A stretch of 64,000 bases of DNA from Fibrobacter succinogenes (GTDB lineage Bacteria > Fibrobacterota > Fibrobacteria > Fibrobacterales > Fibrobacteraceae). Location: the NCBI GenBank assembly GCA_902762305.1, contig CACWNW010000005.1:124001-188000 (forward strand), given 5' to 3'. The notes under the pieces are model-generated. The model was not told where the DNA came from and made no database searches. It saw only the letters and a list, made by a program, of their open reading frames with translations. The position numbers and the translations under genes are program-made. Shown one piece after another: positions 39,393 to 48,640 of this stretch (position 1 is the first letter of the stretch; every line of letters begins with the position of its first letter).

Positions 39393-41328
39393 GATCAAGA
39401 TAGAACCGCTCGCCTTCCTCAAGTGGCTCGTGATGAGCCTTGTCGGTGTGCTCCTGTGGCAGACCTTCAGCATCCAGGTGCTGAACCGCGAAGTGTACCA
39501 GACCAAGGCCAAGAACATGGTGACGAGTACGCGCAATGTCTATGCCGACCGCGGCCGCATCATGGACAGGAACGGCGTGGTGCTTGCGGATAACTTCAGG
39601 GATACGACCAACAAGATTGATTATAGCCGCATATTCCTGCATGGGCAGCTTGCAAGCCAGGTGGTAGGCAAGGTCGACTTCAACGGCCACGGGAATATGG
39701 GCCTCGAGAGGACTTTCGACACGAAGCTGAGCGGCATTACCGGAATCCGCGTGGGTGTCGACGGCCAGGCGGTCGAAACCGTCACTGCGACCGAGGGCGA
39801 CTCGGTGAAAAAGGTAAAGGTGTTCGTGAAACGCGAAATCTATGCGCGTACCCGCGAGGTGGCGAAGGCCGAACCCGGCTTGAATCTTGTGCTGACGATT
39901 GACGGCAACATGCAGGAGATTGTGGAGAAGGCGCTGAAGGATGGCGTGAACGAGTTCGAGGCGAAGAGCGCGAGCGCTGTCGTTGTCGAACCCTATACAG
40001 GCGAAATTCTTGCCATGGCGAGCTACCCGACGTTTGACCCGAATTCAAAGACGCAGGGCGTGGGTCGCATGTCGAAAAATGAAATCGTTTCGCTCTCGTA
40101 CGAACCGGGTTCCACGTTCAAGGTGATTACCGCGGCTGCCGCCCTCGAGAACAAGATTGTCTCCCCGACGCGCGTGTTCGAGAACGAAGGGCGCTGCTGG
40201 ACATGGAACCCGAAATCCGAGAAGATTTGCGATACGCACGTCTACGGCGACATGGACATGTCGGAAGCGATGGTGCAGTCTTCGAACATCGTGTTTGCGA
40301 AAATTGCCGCGGAAGTCGGCGCGGAGAAGCTCTACTTTATGGCGCGCAATTTCGGCTTCGGCATGCCGACTTCGGAATATTTCCAGGGCGAAGAGAAGGG
40401 CCGCCTGCTCATGCCCTACGAGCTTACGCGCGATGACCGTACGCTCAAGACTATGGGCTTTGGCCATGCTATTTCTGTTACGCCAATCCAGATGGCGATG
40501 GCCTATGCGGCGGTCGCGAATGGCGGCGTGCTGATGGAACCGATGATTGTACGTGAATGGCTCGATGCCAACGGGAATGTGGTCGAGAAGAACAAGCCTA
40601 CGGAAGTGCGCCGCGTGATTTCGGAAAGTACGGCGGCGACAATCCGTTCCATGCTGTTCCGCGTGGTGAACAGCGGTACGGCGAAGAAGGTCGTTTCGAA
40701 GAAGCTCCCCGACGTGTTCTTCGGAGGCAAGACGGGTACTGCCGAGAAGTTCAACCAGGAAACGCAGAAATACGACCGCGACCATCAGGTGGCTTCGTTC
40801 ATCGGGCTTGCGCCTGTCGAGAATACGCGCTATGTATGCCTTGTGCTGGTAGACGACCCGCAGGGCAAGCACGTGGGCGGCCTTACCGCGGGCCCGATTT
40901 TCCGCCGCATTATGGAAGGTATCTACTACCATCCGGAAATTTCGCCGCCTTCGTACAACCTTGCGCAGGTGAAGACGAGCAATGCCTGCGATGTGGACTT
41001 TATGGGACTCACGGTGGATGCTGCCAAGAAGCTCGCTTCGGATAAGGGCTGCAAGGTGGCTTTCACGGGTGCCGGCGTCCGCGTGGTTTCGCAGAACCTG
41101 GATGTGACGGGGGAATCGGGCGTTGTGCTTTCCCTCGGCGAGATGGTGGCATCGAAGATGCCCGACCTGAAGGGACTTTCTTTGCGCGACGCGATGGAAA
41201 TCATGGGCAATATTCGCGTGAATGTCGAATATGAAGGCAAGGGCCGCGTTGTGGCGCAGTCGCCCCAGCCCGAGGAATTGCTCCAGAAGGGAACGACGTG
41301 CAAGCTTACGCTTAAGGAGAGAGGCTAA
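39382..41328 (+). CDS. ftsI: Septal transpeptidase FtsI (class B PBP) with PASTA-like repeats
   Basis: The 648-residue protein has an N-terminal membrane span, a pedestal domain (DRGRIMDRNGVVLADNF, ending at the dimerisation region) and a transpeptidase domain with the active-site SxxK in YEPGSTFKVI, SSN in MVQSSNIVFAK and KTGT in GGKTGTAEKF. Two PASTA-like modules (about 540-648; DFMGLTVDAAKKLASDKG and MPDLKGLSLRDAMEIMGN) end it. PASTA modules are usual in Gram-positive and spirochaete-type enzymes and mean a longer protein than E. coli FtsI. It cross-links septal peptidoglycan, in complex with FtsW. Confidence 0.93.
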   Translation: MNGKIKIEPLAFLKWLVMSLVGVLLWQTFSIQVLNREVYQTKAKNMVTSTRNVYADRGRIMDRNGVVLADNFRDTTNKIDYSRIFLHGQLASQVVGKVDFNGHGNMGLERTFDTKLSGITGIRVGVDGQAVETVTATEGDSVKKVKVFVKREIYARTREVAKAEPGLNLVLTIDGNMQEIVEKALKDGVNEFEAKSASAVVVEPYTGEILAMASYPTFDPNSKTQGVGRMSKNEIVSLSYEPGSTFKVITAAAALENKIVSPTRVFENEGRCWTWNPKSEKICDTHVYGDMDMSEAMVQSSNIVFAKIAAEVGAEKLYFMARNFGFGMPTSEYFQGEEKGRLLMPYELTRDDRTLKTMGFGHAISVTPIQMAMAYAAVANGGVLMEPMIVREWLDANGNVVEKNKPTEVRRVISESTAATIRSMLFRVVNSGTAKKVVSKKLPDVFFGGKTGTAEKFNQETQKYDRDHQVASFIGLAPVENTRYVCLVLVDDPQGKHVGGLTAGPIFRRIMEGIYYHPEISPPSYNLAQVKTSNACDVDFMGLTVDAAKKLASDKGCKVAFTGAGVRVVSQNLDVTGESGVVLSLGEMVASKMPDLKGLSLRDAMEIMGNIRVNVEYEGKGRVVAQSPQPEELLQKGTTCKLTLKERG

Positions 41329-42752
41329 TGGTATCTGAAGGATTAATGCGCAATTTGGATGTGAAGGGACTTTGCGATGACTCCCGCCGCGTGAAGGCGC
41401 AGGACCTGTTCTTCTCGATGCCTGCGGAAGGCTACGAGGAATTCGCCCGCAACGCGGTCGCCTCGGGCGCAGTCGCGGTAGTGAGCGAGCAGGCGGCTCC
41501 CGAAGGGCTTGCCTCCAAGTGGATTCAGGTGGCCGACGTGAAGGCCGCCCGCCTGGAAGCGGCGAAGCTCTTCTACAAGGATCCGTTCTCGAAACTCAAG
41601 TGCCATGCGGTTACCGGGACCAACGGGAAGACGACCAGTGCTTTCCTCATGAACGCGATGCTCGAATCTGCGGGCAGGAAGACTGCGCTCCTCGGGACCA
41701 TCAAGAACAAGATTGGCGATTCGTCGGTGCCGGCGACGCTCACGACTCCGGGCCTTCTGGACCTCTTTGCCTTTGCGGCGAAGGCGGTGGCGGCGGGTTG
41801 CACCGACCTCGTGATGGAAACTTCCAGCCATTCCCTGCATCAAGGGCGCGTTGCCGGAATTTCGTTCAGGAGCGCGCTGTTCAGCAACCTCACGCAGGAC
41901 CATCTCGATTATCACAAGACGATGGAGGCCTATTTCGAGGCGAAGAAACTCCTGTTCACGAAGTACCTTGCCGAGGACGGCGTGGCCGTGGTGAATATCG
42001 ACGATGCTCATGGCGAAAAGATTTACGATGAGCTGAAGGCGGCTGGCCGCAACGTGGTAGCCGTGTCGAGGCTCGGCAATGCGAAGGCCTTCGTGAAGCC
42101 CGAGGGAAGCGTCGTCAATACCGAAAACGGGCTCGAGTTTACGCTCCCGATGGTTGCGAAGGAAAAGTTCGAGACGCCCTTGTGCGGCGACTTCAATGTG
42201 GATAACGTGCTGCTCGTGCTCGCCTGGGCGAATGCGCTCCAGGTACCGGAACTCTCGATGCGTGCTGCGCTTGCGAGCGTGCGTGTGCCCGGCCGTTTCG
42301 AGAAGGTCTGGAACAGGGACGGAAAGCATGTGGTCGTCGATTACGCGCATACGCCCGACGCTCTGGAGCGCGTGCTTACGACGGCCCGCAAGCTCTGCCG
42401 TGGGAAGCTTTCGACGGTGTTCGGTTGCGGCGGTGACCGTGACCGCACCAAGCGGCCGATTATGGGCCATATCGCCGAGACGATAGCCGATACGGCATGG
42501 CTCACCTCGGATAACCCGCGAACCGAAGACCCGCTTGCCATCATCGAGGACGTGCGCGCGGGCATGAGTACGGACAAGTTTGTCGTTGTTGCCGACCGTG
42601 CCGAGGCAATTCGCAAGGCATGCGCTGCCCTGAAGGACGGCGACTGGCTCGTGATTGCCGGCAAGGGTCACGAAGACTACCAGATAGTCGGCAAGACGAA
42701 ACATCATTTTGACGACCGCGAAGAGGCGGTGAAGGCAATGGAAGAATGCTGA
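41328..42752 (+). CDS. murE: UDP-N-acetylmuramoyl-tripeptide synthetase (meso-DAP adding)
   Basis: The 474-residue ATP-dependent ligase adds the third residue to the muropeptide. P-loop VTGTNGKTTSAFL, then METSSHSLHQGRV, the mid-domain YAHTPDALERVL and the terminal SDNPRTEDPLAII. The DNPR motif marks meso-diaminopimelate-specific MurE. The protein starts on the last base of the ftsI stop codon and overlaps murF by 7 bases. Confidence 0.95.
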   Translation: MVSEGLMRNLDVKGLCDDSRRVKAQDLFFSMPAEGYEEFARNAVASGAVAVVSEQAAPEGLASKWIQVADVKAARLEAAKLFYKDPFSKLKCHAVTGTNGKTTSAFLMNAMLESAGRKTALLGTIKNKIGDSSVPATLTTPGLLDLFAFAAKAVAAGCTDLVMETSSHSLHQGRVAGISFRSALFSNLTQDHLDYHKTMEAYFEAKKLLFTKYLAEDGVAVVNIDDAHGEKIYDELKAAGRNVVAVSRLGNAKAFVKPEGSVVNTENGLEFTLPMVAKEKFETPLCGDFNVDNVLLVLAWANALQVPELSMRAALASVRVPGRFEKVWNRDGKHVVVDYAHTPDALERVLTTARKLCRGKLSTVFGCGGDRDRTKRPIMGHIAETIADTAWLTSDNPRTEDPLAIIEDVRAGMSTDKFVVVADRAEAIRKACAALKDGDWLVIAGKGHEDYQIVGKTKHHFDDREEAVKAMEEC

Positions 42753-44134
42753 AACTCGATTTGACAGTTCAGGAGATGCTGGACATTCTGGAGACGGCCC
42801 CGGTGGGCGTCCCGGCCCGCACTCTCAAACGCAAGGTGAATCTGTGCCTGGATTCACGCGAAAAGGCCAAGGGCGTGGTGTTCTGGCCTATCAAGGGCGC
42901 ACGTTTCGATGCGCACAAGTTTGTTTCTCAAATGGAAAAGGATGGTGCACTGATGAGTGTAGTGAACCAGGAATCTGTTGAACAGAATGCCATCAAGATG
43001 TACGCCCCGGTGGACGATACCACCAAGGCTCTCCTGAAACTCGCCAAGGGCTACCAGCGCCTTTTCAAGTTGAAGAAGGTCGCCATTACCGGCAGCAACG
43101 GCAAGACGACTACCAAGGAGATGACGAAGGCCGTACTCTCGATGAAGTTCAACACCCATGCGACGCAGGGAAACTTCAACAACCACATCGGTGTCCCGAT
43201 GACGCTTTTCCAGCTGAAGCACAGCCACGAGGCTGCAGTCGTCGAGATGGGCACGAGCGGCCCTGACGAGATCCGTCCGCTTTCGCTTGCGACCGAACCC
43301 GATGTTGCCGTGATTACCAATATCGGCGCAAGCCACCTGGAACGCCTCAAGAATCTGGACGGCGTGTTCAACGAGAAGATTACCATCAAGGATGGCCTCA
43401 AGGCCGGCGGGACGCTTATCGTGAATGCTGACGATGCTCACCTCTGCAAGGTCCGTTCGACGAAGAACATGAAGGTGGTGACCTTCGGTGTGCGTCGCGG
43501 GATGGTGAAGCCCGAAAAGCTTACCTGGAACGCGAACGCCTGTGCCGATTTCTACGTTGGCCGTACGCATTTCGAACTGGGTGTCCCGGGAATCCATAAC
43601 CTTTACAACGCGCTCGCGGCCATTGCCGTGGGTACCGCGTTCCGTGTCCCGAAGGCCGATATCGCGAAGGCGCTCAAGTCCTTCCGCGCGACCAACATGC
43701 GCATGGAAATCCGCAAGGGCAACGGCTTCAAGATTGTTTCGGACTGCTACAACGCGAACCCGTCTTCTACCCGCATGGCGCTCCAGACCATCGGGAACAT
43801 GAACGTGCAGGGCAGCCGCATCGCGGTGCTCGGCGACATGCTCGAACTCGGTGTGGCGAGCAAGGATTTGCACAGGGAAATCGGCAGGCTCGTTCCCGAA
43901 ATGAACTTTGACCTCCTGCTTGCCGTGGGCGAACAGGCGAAGGAATTTATCAAGGGTGCGGAAGAACGCGGCATGGCGCATGCGTTCCATTTCGATACCG
44001 TGAAAGATGCCATCGAGTTCCTGGGCGACGTCGTTTCTGAAGGCGACGTGCTCCTGGTGAAGGGCAGCCGCGGAATGAAAATGGAGCAGGTGGTGGATGC
44101 CCTCATGAACTTCACTCCCGCGAAGGTGAAATAG
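42746..44134 (+). CDS. murF: UDP-N-acetylmuramoyl-tripeptide-D-alanyl-D-alanine ligase
   Basis: The 462-residue ligase adds D-Ala-D-Ala. P-loop ITGSNGKTTTKEM, then TQGNFNNHIGVPMTLFQL, EMGTSGPDEIRPL, and SDCYNANPSSTRMAL and VLGDMLELG, all typical of MurF. It is followed after 15 bases by ftsW rather than by mraY and murD. Confidence 0.95.
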   Translation: MLKLDLTVQEMLDILETAPVGVPARTLKRKVNLCLDSREKAKGVVFWPIKGARFDAHKFVSQMEKDGALMSVVNQESVEQNAIKMYAPVDDTTKALLKLAKGYQRLFKLKKVAITGSNGKTTTKEMTKAVLSMKFNTHATQGNFNNHIGVPMTLFQLKHSHEAAVVEMGTSGPDEIRPLSLATEPDVAVITNIGASHLERLKNLDGVFNEKITIKDGLKAGGTLIVNADDAHLCKVRSTKNMKVVTFGVRRGMVKPEKLTWNANACADFYVGRTHFELGVPGIHNLYNALAAIAVGTAFRVPKADIAKALKSFRATNMRMEIRKGNGFKIVSDCYNANPSSTRMALQTIGNMNVQGSRIAVLGDMLELGVASKDLHREIGRLVPEMNFDLLLAVGEQAKEFIKGAEERGMAHAFHFDTVKDAIEFLGDVVSEGDVLLVKGSRGMKMEQVVDALMNFTPAKVK

Positions 44135-44149
44135 CAGAGATTAGGAATT

Positions 44150-45352
44150 ATGAGTAACACCCAGGCGACAGGCGTAAACAAATTGCTGATGCTGTCAACG
44201 ATGCTGTTGATAGTGTTCGGCATATTTGTCGTGTACACGGCGACTTCGCCGCGTGCGGTGCTTGACGGCAGGTCTCCGGAGTACTATCTGGTGCAGCATT
44301 GTACCAAGGTGGTCGCATGCCTTGTCGCCATGTTCTTCGGCGCCCGTGTCGATTATTCCATCTGGAAGAAGAGTTCCCGCATCATCTTCTTCTTGGGTTG
44401 TGCGCTTACGTTTGCTGCTATTCTCAAGGGCTGGATTCATCCGTCTGCTGCCGTGAAGGGTGCAAACCGCTGGATTCTGGGCATACAGCCTTCCGAAATC
44501 ATGAAGCTCGGTTTTATCCTGATGATTGCGACCAAGGTGTCCGATGCCGGAGCCGATATCAAGTCCATCAGGTGCAGCCTCAAACAACCTGCTGTTCCGC
44601 TGGTTATCGTTTCCGCCTTGCTTGTGGCGCAGCCGAACTACTCCATGCTCATCATGTTCTGCGGAATCATGCTGTCGATGCTGTTCGTTGCTGGGGCTAG
44701 GCTCAAGTATGTCGCTGCTGGGTTCGGTGTCTATGGGGCCGTTGGCATCTTGGGTCTCGTTTTGAAATCGGCGTTCTCCGAGAAGGGCTTCCATGTGGCG
44801 AACCGTATCGGTGCGTTCTTCAATCCGGATGAGCACAAGAACGGCGTCGAACAGGTCGAGCGCTCGCTGGAGGCTCTCGGGAACGGAGGATTCTTCGGTG
44901 CGGGTGTCGGAAACGGGTCCGTGAAGTTCGGGTACCTGCCCGAGGCGCACAAGGACGTGGTCTACAGCGTTATTGGCGAGGAATTCGGTTTCGTGGGAAC
45001 GGCTGCCGTTCTCGGCATATTTGCGGTTATTTTCTACCAGGGTTTCGAAATCGCGAGGAACTGCCCGACGCGATTCGGCAAGTGCCTCTCGGTGGCGCTG
45101 ACTATTTCGCTTTTCTTGAATTTCATCGTGCACGTCTGCGTGAGTACGGGGCTTGGCCCGACTACGGGGCAGCCGCTGCCCTTCTTGAGCTTCGGTGGCA
45201 CGAACCTGATTATTTCCGGACTGTTCATTGGCATCTTGCTGAACATCTCGAAGGCGGGTACCGGAAAGAAGATTGACGAGGCGTATTCGGGCGGAGACCG
45301 CACGAACGTCTATACGTTTGGTGGATTTGATATTGCGAGGACTGAAACATGA
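44150..45352 (+). CDS. ftsW: Lipid II glycosyltransferase FtsW
   Basis: The 400-residue membrane protein (SEDS family) polymerises septal glycan, with about 10 spans. It carries the start STMLLIVFGIFVVYTATSP, GANRWILGIQPSEIMKLGFIL and the C-terminal signature GQPLPFLSFGGTNLI. The gene falls between murF and murG, as is typical for ftsW. Its end overlaps the murG start by 4 bases. Confidence 0.94.
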   Translation: MSNTQATGVNKLLMLSTMLLIVFGIFVVYTATSPRAVLDGRSPEYYLVQHCTKVVACLVAMFFGARVDYSIWKKSSRIIFFLGCALTFAAILKGWIHPSAAVKGANRWILGIQPSEIMKLGFILMIATKVSDAGADIKSIRCSLKQPAVPLVIVSALLVAQPNYSMLIMFCGIMLSMLFVAGARLKYVAAGFGVYGAVGILGLVLKSAFSEKGFHVANRIGAFFNPDEHKNGVEQVERSLEALGNGGFFGAGVGNGSVKFGYLPEAHKDVVYSVIGEEFGFVGTAAVLGIFAVIFYQGFEIARNCPTRFGKCLSVALTISLFLNFIVHVCVSTGLGPTTGQPLPFLSFGGTNLIISGLFIGILLNISKAGTGKKIDEAYSGGDRTNVYTFGGFDIARTET

Positions 45353-46419
45353 AAAAGTTCCTGTTTGTATGCGGTGGCACCGGTGGCCACATTTTCCCGG
45401 CGGTAGCTATCGCCGAAAGTCTCAAGAAAATGGGCGTGACAGACATTACGTTTGCCGGCCGTAAGGACTCCATGGAAGAACGCCTTGTGGCTGCCAACTG
45501 GCCTTATGAATACATTACGGCGGAACCGCTGCACCGTGGGCCGTTCCTCAAGAACTTGGCGCTCCCCTTCAAGCTCTCGAAGTCGCTGGTGCGCGCGAAG
45601 AGCGTGGTGAAGAAGGTGAACCCCGACGTGGTCGTCGCTACCGGCGGTTACGTTTCGCTCCCGATTGTGCTTGCTGCGGGTTCGTTCGGGATACCCGTCT
45701 ACCTGCAGGAACAGAATGCTGTGGCCGGCGTTGCGAACAAGTTCGGTTCTCGTTACGCGAAGACGATTTTCGTGACCTCCGAGGCGGCGGCGAAGTTTTT
45801 CCCCGCAGGGAGGTGCATGGTGTTCGGTAACCCGGTGCGCAAACTGCCCGATGGCGATTCGCTTGCCCGCCCTGCCGAATTTGCGGAAGGCAAGAAGGCC
45901 GTGTTTATCGTGGGCGGTTCGCAGGGAGCCGCTGGTATCAACGCGAAAATCGAGGAAAGCATCAAGCAGATTGCTGCCCGTGATGACGTGAGCGTCGTGT
46001 GGCAGGTGGGCGTGAAGAACGTGGAAGCCATTTCCCAGCGTGTCGGAAATGTGCCGAATGTCGCTATCCGCGGGTTTCTCGACGGTATCTATGCCTACAT
46101 GAAGTATGCCGATTTGATTATCAGCCGTGCAGGCGCTTCGGCACTTGCCGAGATTCTCGCCTTCGGCAAACCCTCGATTCTGCTTCCGTTCCCGCATGCG
46201 ACTGCGAACCACCAGGAACACAATGCCCGCGTGGTCGAGAAGGCGGGTGCGGCCCTGGTCGAACTGGATAGCGACCCGAACGATCTGTGGAACAAGGTGG
46301 AACAGCTTTTGGCCGATGAACCTCGCTTGAGCGCGATGGCTTCTGCCGCGAAGGGCCTCGGAATGCCCGATGCTGCGGACCAGATTGCGCAGGCCATTTT
46401 GGAAAAGGAAAATCTCTAA
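45349..46419 (+). CDS. murG: UDP-N-acetylglucosamine transferase MurG
   Basis: The 356-residue glycosyltransferase makes lipid II from lipid I. G-rich loop CGGTGGHIFPAVAIAESL, QEQNAVAGVANK, IVGGSQGAAGINAKI and the donor-binding SRAGASALAEILAFGKPSILLP. It shares one base with the murC start. Confidence 0.96.
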   Translation: MKKFLFVCGGTGGHIFPAVAIAESLKKMGVTDITFAGRKDSMEERLVAANWPYEYITAEPLHRGPFLKNLALPFKLSKSLVRAKSVVKKVNPDVVVATGGYVSLPIVLAAGSFGIPVYLQEQNAVAGVANKFGSRYAKTIFVTSEAAAKFFPAGRCMVFGNPVRKLPDGDSLARPAEFAEGKKAVFIVGGSQGAAGINAKIEESIKQIAARDDVSVVWQVGVKNVEAISQRVGNVPNVAIRGFLDGIYAYMKYADLIISRAGASALAEILAFGKPSILLPFPHATANHQEHNARVVEKAGAALVELDSDPNDLWNKVEQLLADEPRLSAMASAAKGLGMPDAADQIAQAILEKENL

Positions 46420-47801
46420 TGCAGATTAATGATTGTAAACGAGTCCGTCGCCTGCACTTTGTGGGCATCGGTGGTGCCGGAATGTCGGGCATCGCGGAAG
46501 TGTTGCATGTGAACGGCTTCGAGGTGAGCGGTTCCGATACGGGCGAGAGTCCGGTTATCGATTACCTCAAGGGCTTGGGCATCAAGATTGCGCCGAAACA
46601 CGAGGCGAAGAATGTGGAAAGCGCCGACCTGGTCGTCTATTCCTCTGCAGTGCCGCACGACAATCCCGAACTGGTCGAGGCGCGCAATCGCCGTATTCCG
46701 GTTATCCGCCGCGCCGAGATGCTCGGCGAGCTCATGCGCATGAAGTACACGCTTTCGATTTGCGGTACGCACGGCAAGACCACGACGACTTCCATTGTCG
46801 GCGAAATCTGGGAACAGGCCGGCCTCGACCCGACTATCATCGTGGGCGGTGTCGTGAAGGGCAAGGGCTCTGGCGCCAAGGTGGGCAAGGGTGATTACCT
46901 GATTGCCGAGAGCGACGAGTTCGACCGCAGCTTCCTTTCGATGATGCCGTCTTCGGCCATCGTCACGAATATCGATGCCGATCACCTGGACACCTACGAG
47001 AATATCGAGGAAATCAAGGATGCGTTCGTGCAGTTCGTGAACAAGATCCCGTTCTACGGGCAGGCGATTTTGTGCCTTGACGACCCGAACGTGCAGGCAA
47101 TCCTTTCGCGCGTGCGCAAGCCGGTGATTACCTACGGCTTCAGCCGCCAGGCCAAGTACCGCGTGGACAACCTGCGTTTTGAAAAGGGATATCCCGTATT
47201 TGAAATTTTGAACGATGGCGAGAATCTCGGTGAATTTAGGTTGCAGATTCCGGGCCGCCATAACGTGCTCAACGCGACTGCCGCGGTGGCGCTCGCTATC
47301 GAGGAAGGCATTTCTGCCGATATCGCACGCAAGGCATGCGCCGCGTTCCAGGGTGTTACCCGCCGCTTCGAATTCATGGGCGAGAAGAACGGCGTGATGG
47401 TGTTCAACGATTACGCGCACCACCCGACGGAATCGACCGCGACGCTTCTCGGGTTCCGCGAGGCCTTCCCGGACAAGCGCATTGTCGTCGCGTTCCAGCC
47501 GCACCTTTATTCCCGTACGCGTGACCAGCACGAAGCCTTCGGTATGGCTTTCGCCAACTGCGACGTGCTTCTCGTGACCGACATTTATGCAGCCCGCGAA
47601 CGCCCGATCGAGGGCGTCACCGGGGCGCTTGTGGCGAATAGCGCAAGCGACCGCGGTCACCGCAATGCGCGGTTCGTGGGCGACCAGATGAACCTGCTCC
47701 CGATTCTCAAGGCGGAACTCCGCGAGAATGACGTGGTCGTCTTGATGGGCGCGGGCAACATCTACAAGCTTGGGACCCGAATCCTGGAGGAATGCGTTTG
47801 A
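46419..47801 (+). CDS. murC: UDP-N-acetylmuramate-L-alanine ligase
   Basis: The 460-residue enzyme adds L-Ala to UDP-MurNAc. FVGIGGAGMSGIAEVL at the N-terminus, P-loop CGTHGKTTTTSIVGEI, ESDEFDRSFL, PGRHNVLNATAAVALA and NDYAHHPTESTATL. It overlaps the ftsQ start by 10 bases. No murB or ddl follows. Confidence 0.96.
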   Translation: MQINDCKRVRRLHFVGIGGAGMSGIAEVLHVNGFEVSGSDTGESPVIDYLKGLGIKIAPKHEAKNVESADLVVYSSAVPHDNPELVEARNRRIPVIRRAEMLGELMRMKYTLSICGTHGKTTTTSIVGEIWEQAGLDPTIIVGGVVKGKGSGAKVGKGDYLIAESDEFDRSFLSMMPSSAIVTNIDADHLDTYENIEEIKDAFVQFVNKIPFYGQAILCLDDPNVQAILSRVRKPVITYGFSRQAKYRVDNLRFEKGYPVFEILNDGENLGEFRLQIPGRHNVLNATAAVALAIEEGISADIARKACAAFQGVTRRFEFMGEKNGVMVFNDYAHHPTESTATLLGFREAFPDKRIVVAFQPHLYSRTRDQHEAFGMAFANCDVLLVTDIYAARERPIEGVTGALVANSASDRGHRNARFVGDQMNLLPILKAELRENDVVVLMGAGNIYKLGTRILEECV

Positions 47802-48640
47802 CCGAATCCAAGACGACATTCTTGGGACGCCGTATAGGCTACAACGAAGGCAAGCGGAAGCAGGCCCGTGCGCAGAAGATTAGGCGCCGTGCCCAGGGTG
47901 CTTTCCGCTGGTTCAGGCGTCGTGGCTGGATTCTTTGCGTCCTCTTGATTGTTGCCGGGGTTGCTCTCTGGACGAACCGGTTCTATGTGCAGCGCTTCAA
48001 CCCGCTGGAACTGCGTCACCTGCGCTATATCGATATCGAAGGGAACCGCATGCTTTCGTGGGAAGATGTCATCCAGAACGCACAGGTGGAACCGGGCATG
48101 CTCATGTCCGAAGTTTACCCGGATTCTATAGAGAAGATGCTCATCCAGGTTCCGCTAATCCGTTCGGTGCAGGTCAAGAAGCATTTCCCGTCTTCGATGT
48201 CTATAGTGCTCGAGGAATCGAAGGCGGTGGCCTCCTTCTTCGATGGCGGTAAGGCAACCGTGTATTCCGAAAGGGGAGTGCCGCTCCCGCTTTCGACATC
48301 GACAGCGCTCCGCCTGCCTATTGTGGAACGCGAATCGATGACAGAAATCAAGCCCATCTGCAGGTTCCTCGCCGAGATGAAGAAGGCGGACCCGAACCAG
48401 TACGCGCTCGTTTCGCAGATTGGCTGGTCGCAGAAGGACAAAGCTTTCGAGGTTATTTTCAGGGACGTGGAATTCCACGTGCTCTACCCGGCGACGGGAT
48501 GGAATGGAGATTTGTTCACCCTGTACGACATGGTGAAGGTGGGTTTCCCGCAGGATTTGCGTTGCGCTGGAGAAGTTGATTTGCGATATGCCGGTTTCGC
48601 TTATGTAAGGAATTTCGACAAGAGGTGTGTCAATGGATGA
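47792..48640 (+). CDS. ftsQ: Cell division protein FtsQ/DivIB-like
   Basis: The 282-residue protein has a basic cytoplasmic N-terminus (RRIGYNEGKRKQARAQKIRRR), one membrane span (about 48-65) and a POTRA domain (about 72-140: LRYIDIEGNRMLSWEDVIQ ... IEKMLIQVPLIRSVQVKKHFP), followed by a beta domain. FtsQ recruits FtsL/FtsB and gates the divisome. It lies between murC and ftsA, with 8 bases of overlap with ftsA. Confidence 0.87.
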   Translation: MRLTESKTTFLGRRIGYNEGKRKQARAQKIRRRAQGAFRWFRRRGWILCVLLIVAGVALWTNRFYVQRFNPLELRHLRYIDIEGNRMLSWEDVIQNAQVEPGMLMSEVYPDSIEKMLIQVPLIRSVQVKKHFPSSMSIVLEESKAVASFFDGGKATVYSERGVPLPLSTSTALRLPIVERESMTEIKPICRFLAEMKKADPNQYALVSQIGWSQKDKAFEVIFRDVEFHVLYPATGWNGDLFTLYDMVKVGFPQDLRCAGEVDLRYAGFAYVRNFDKRCVNG

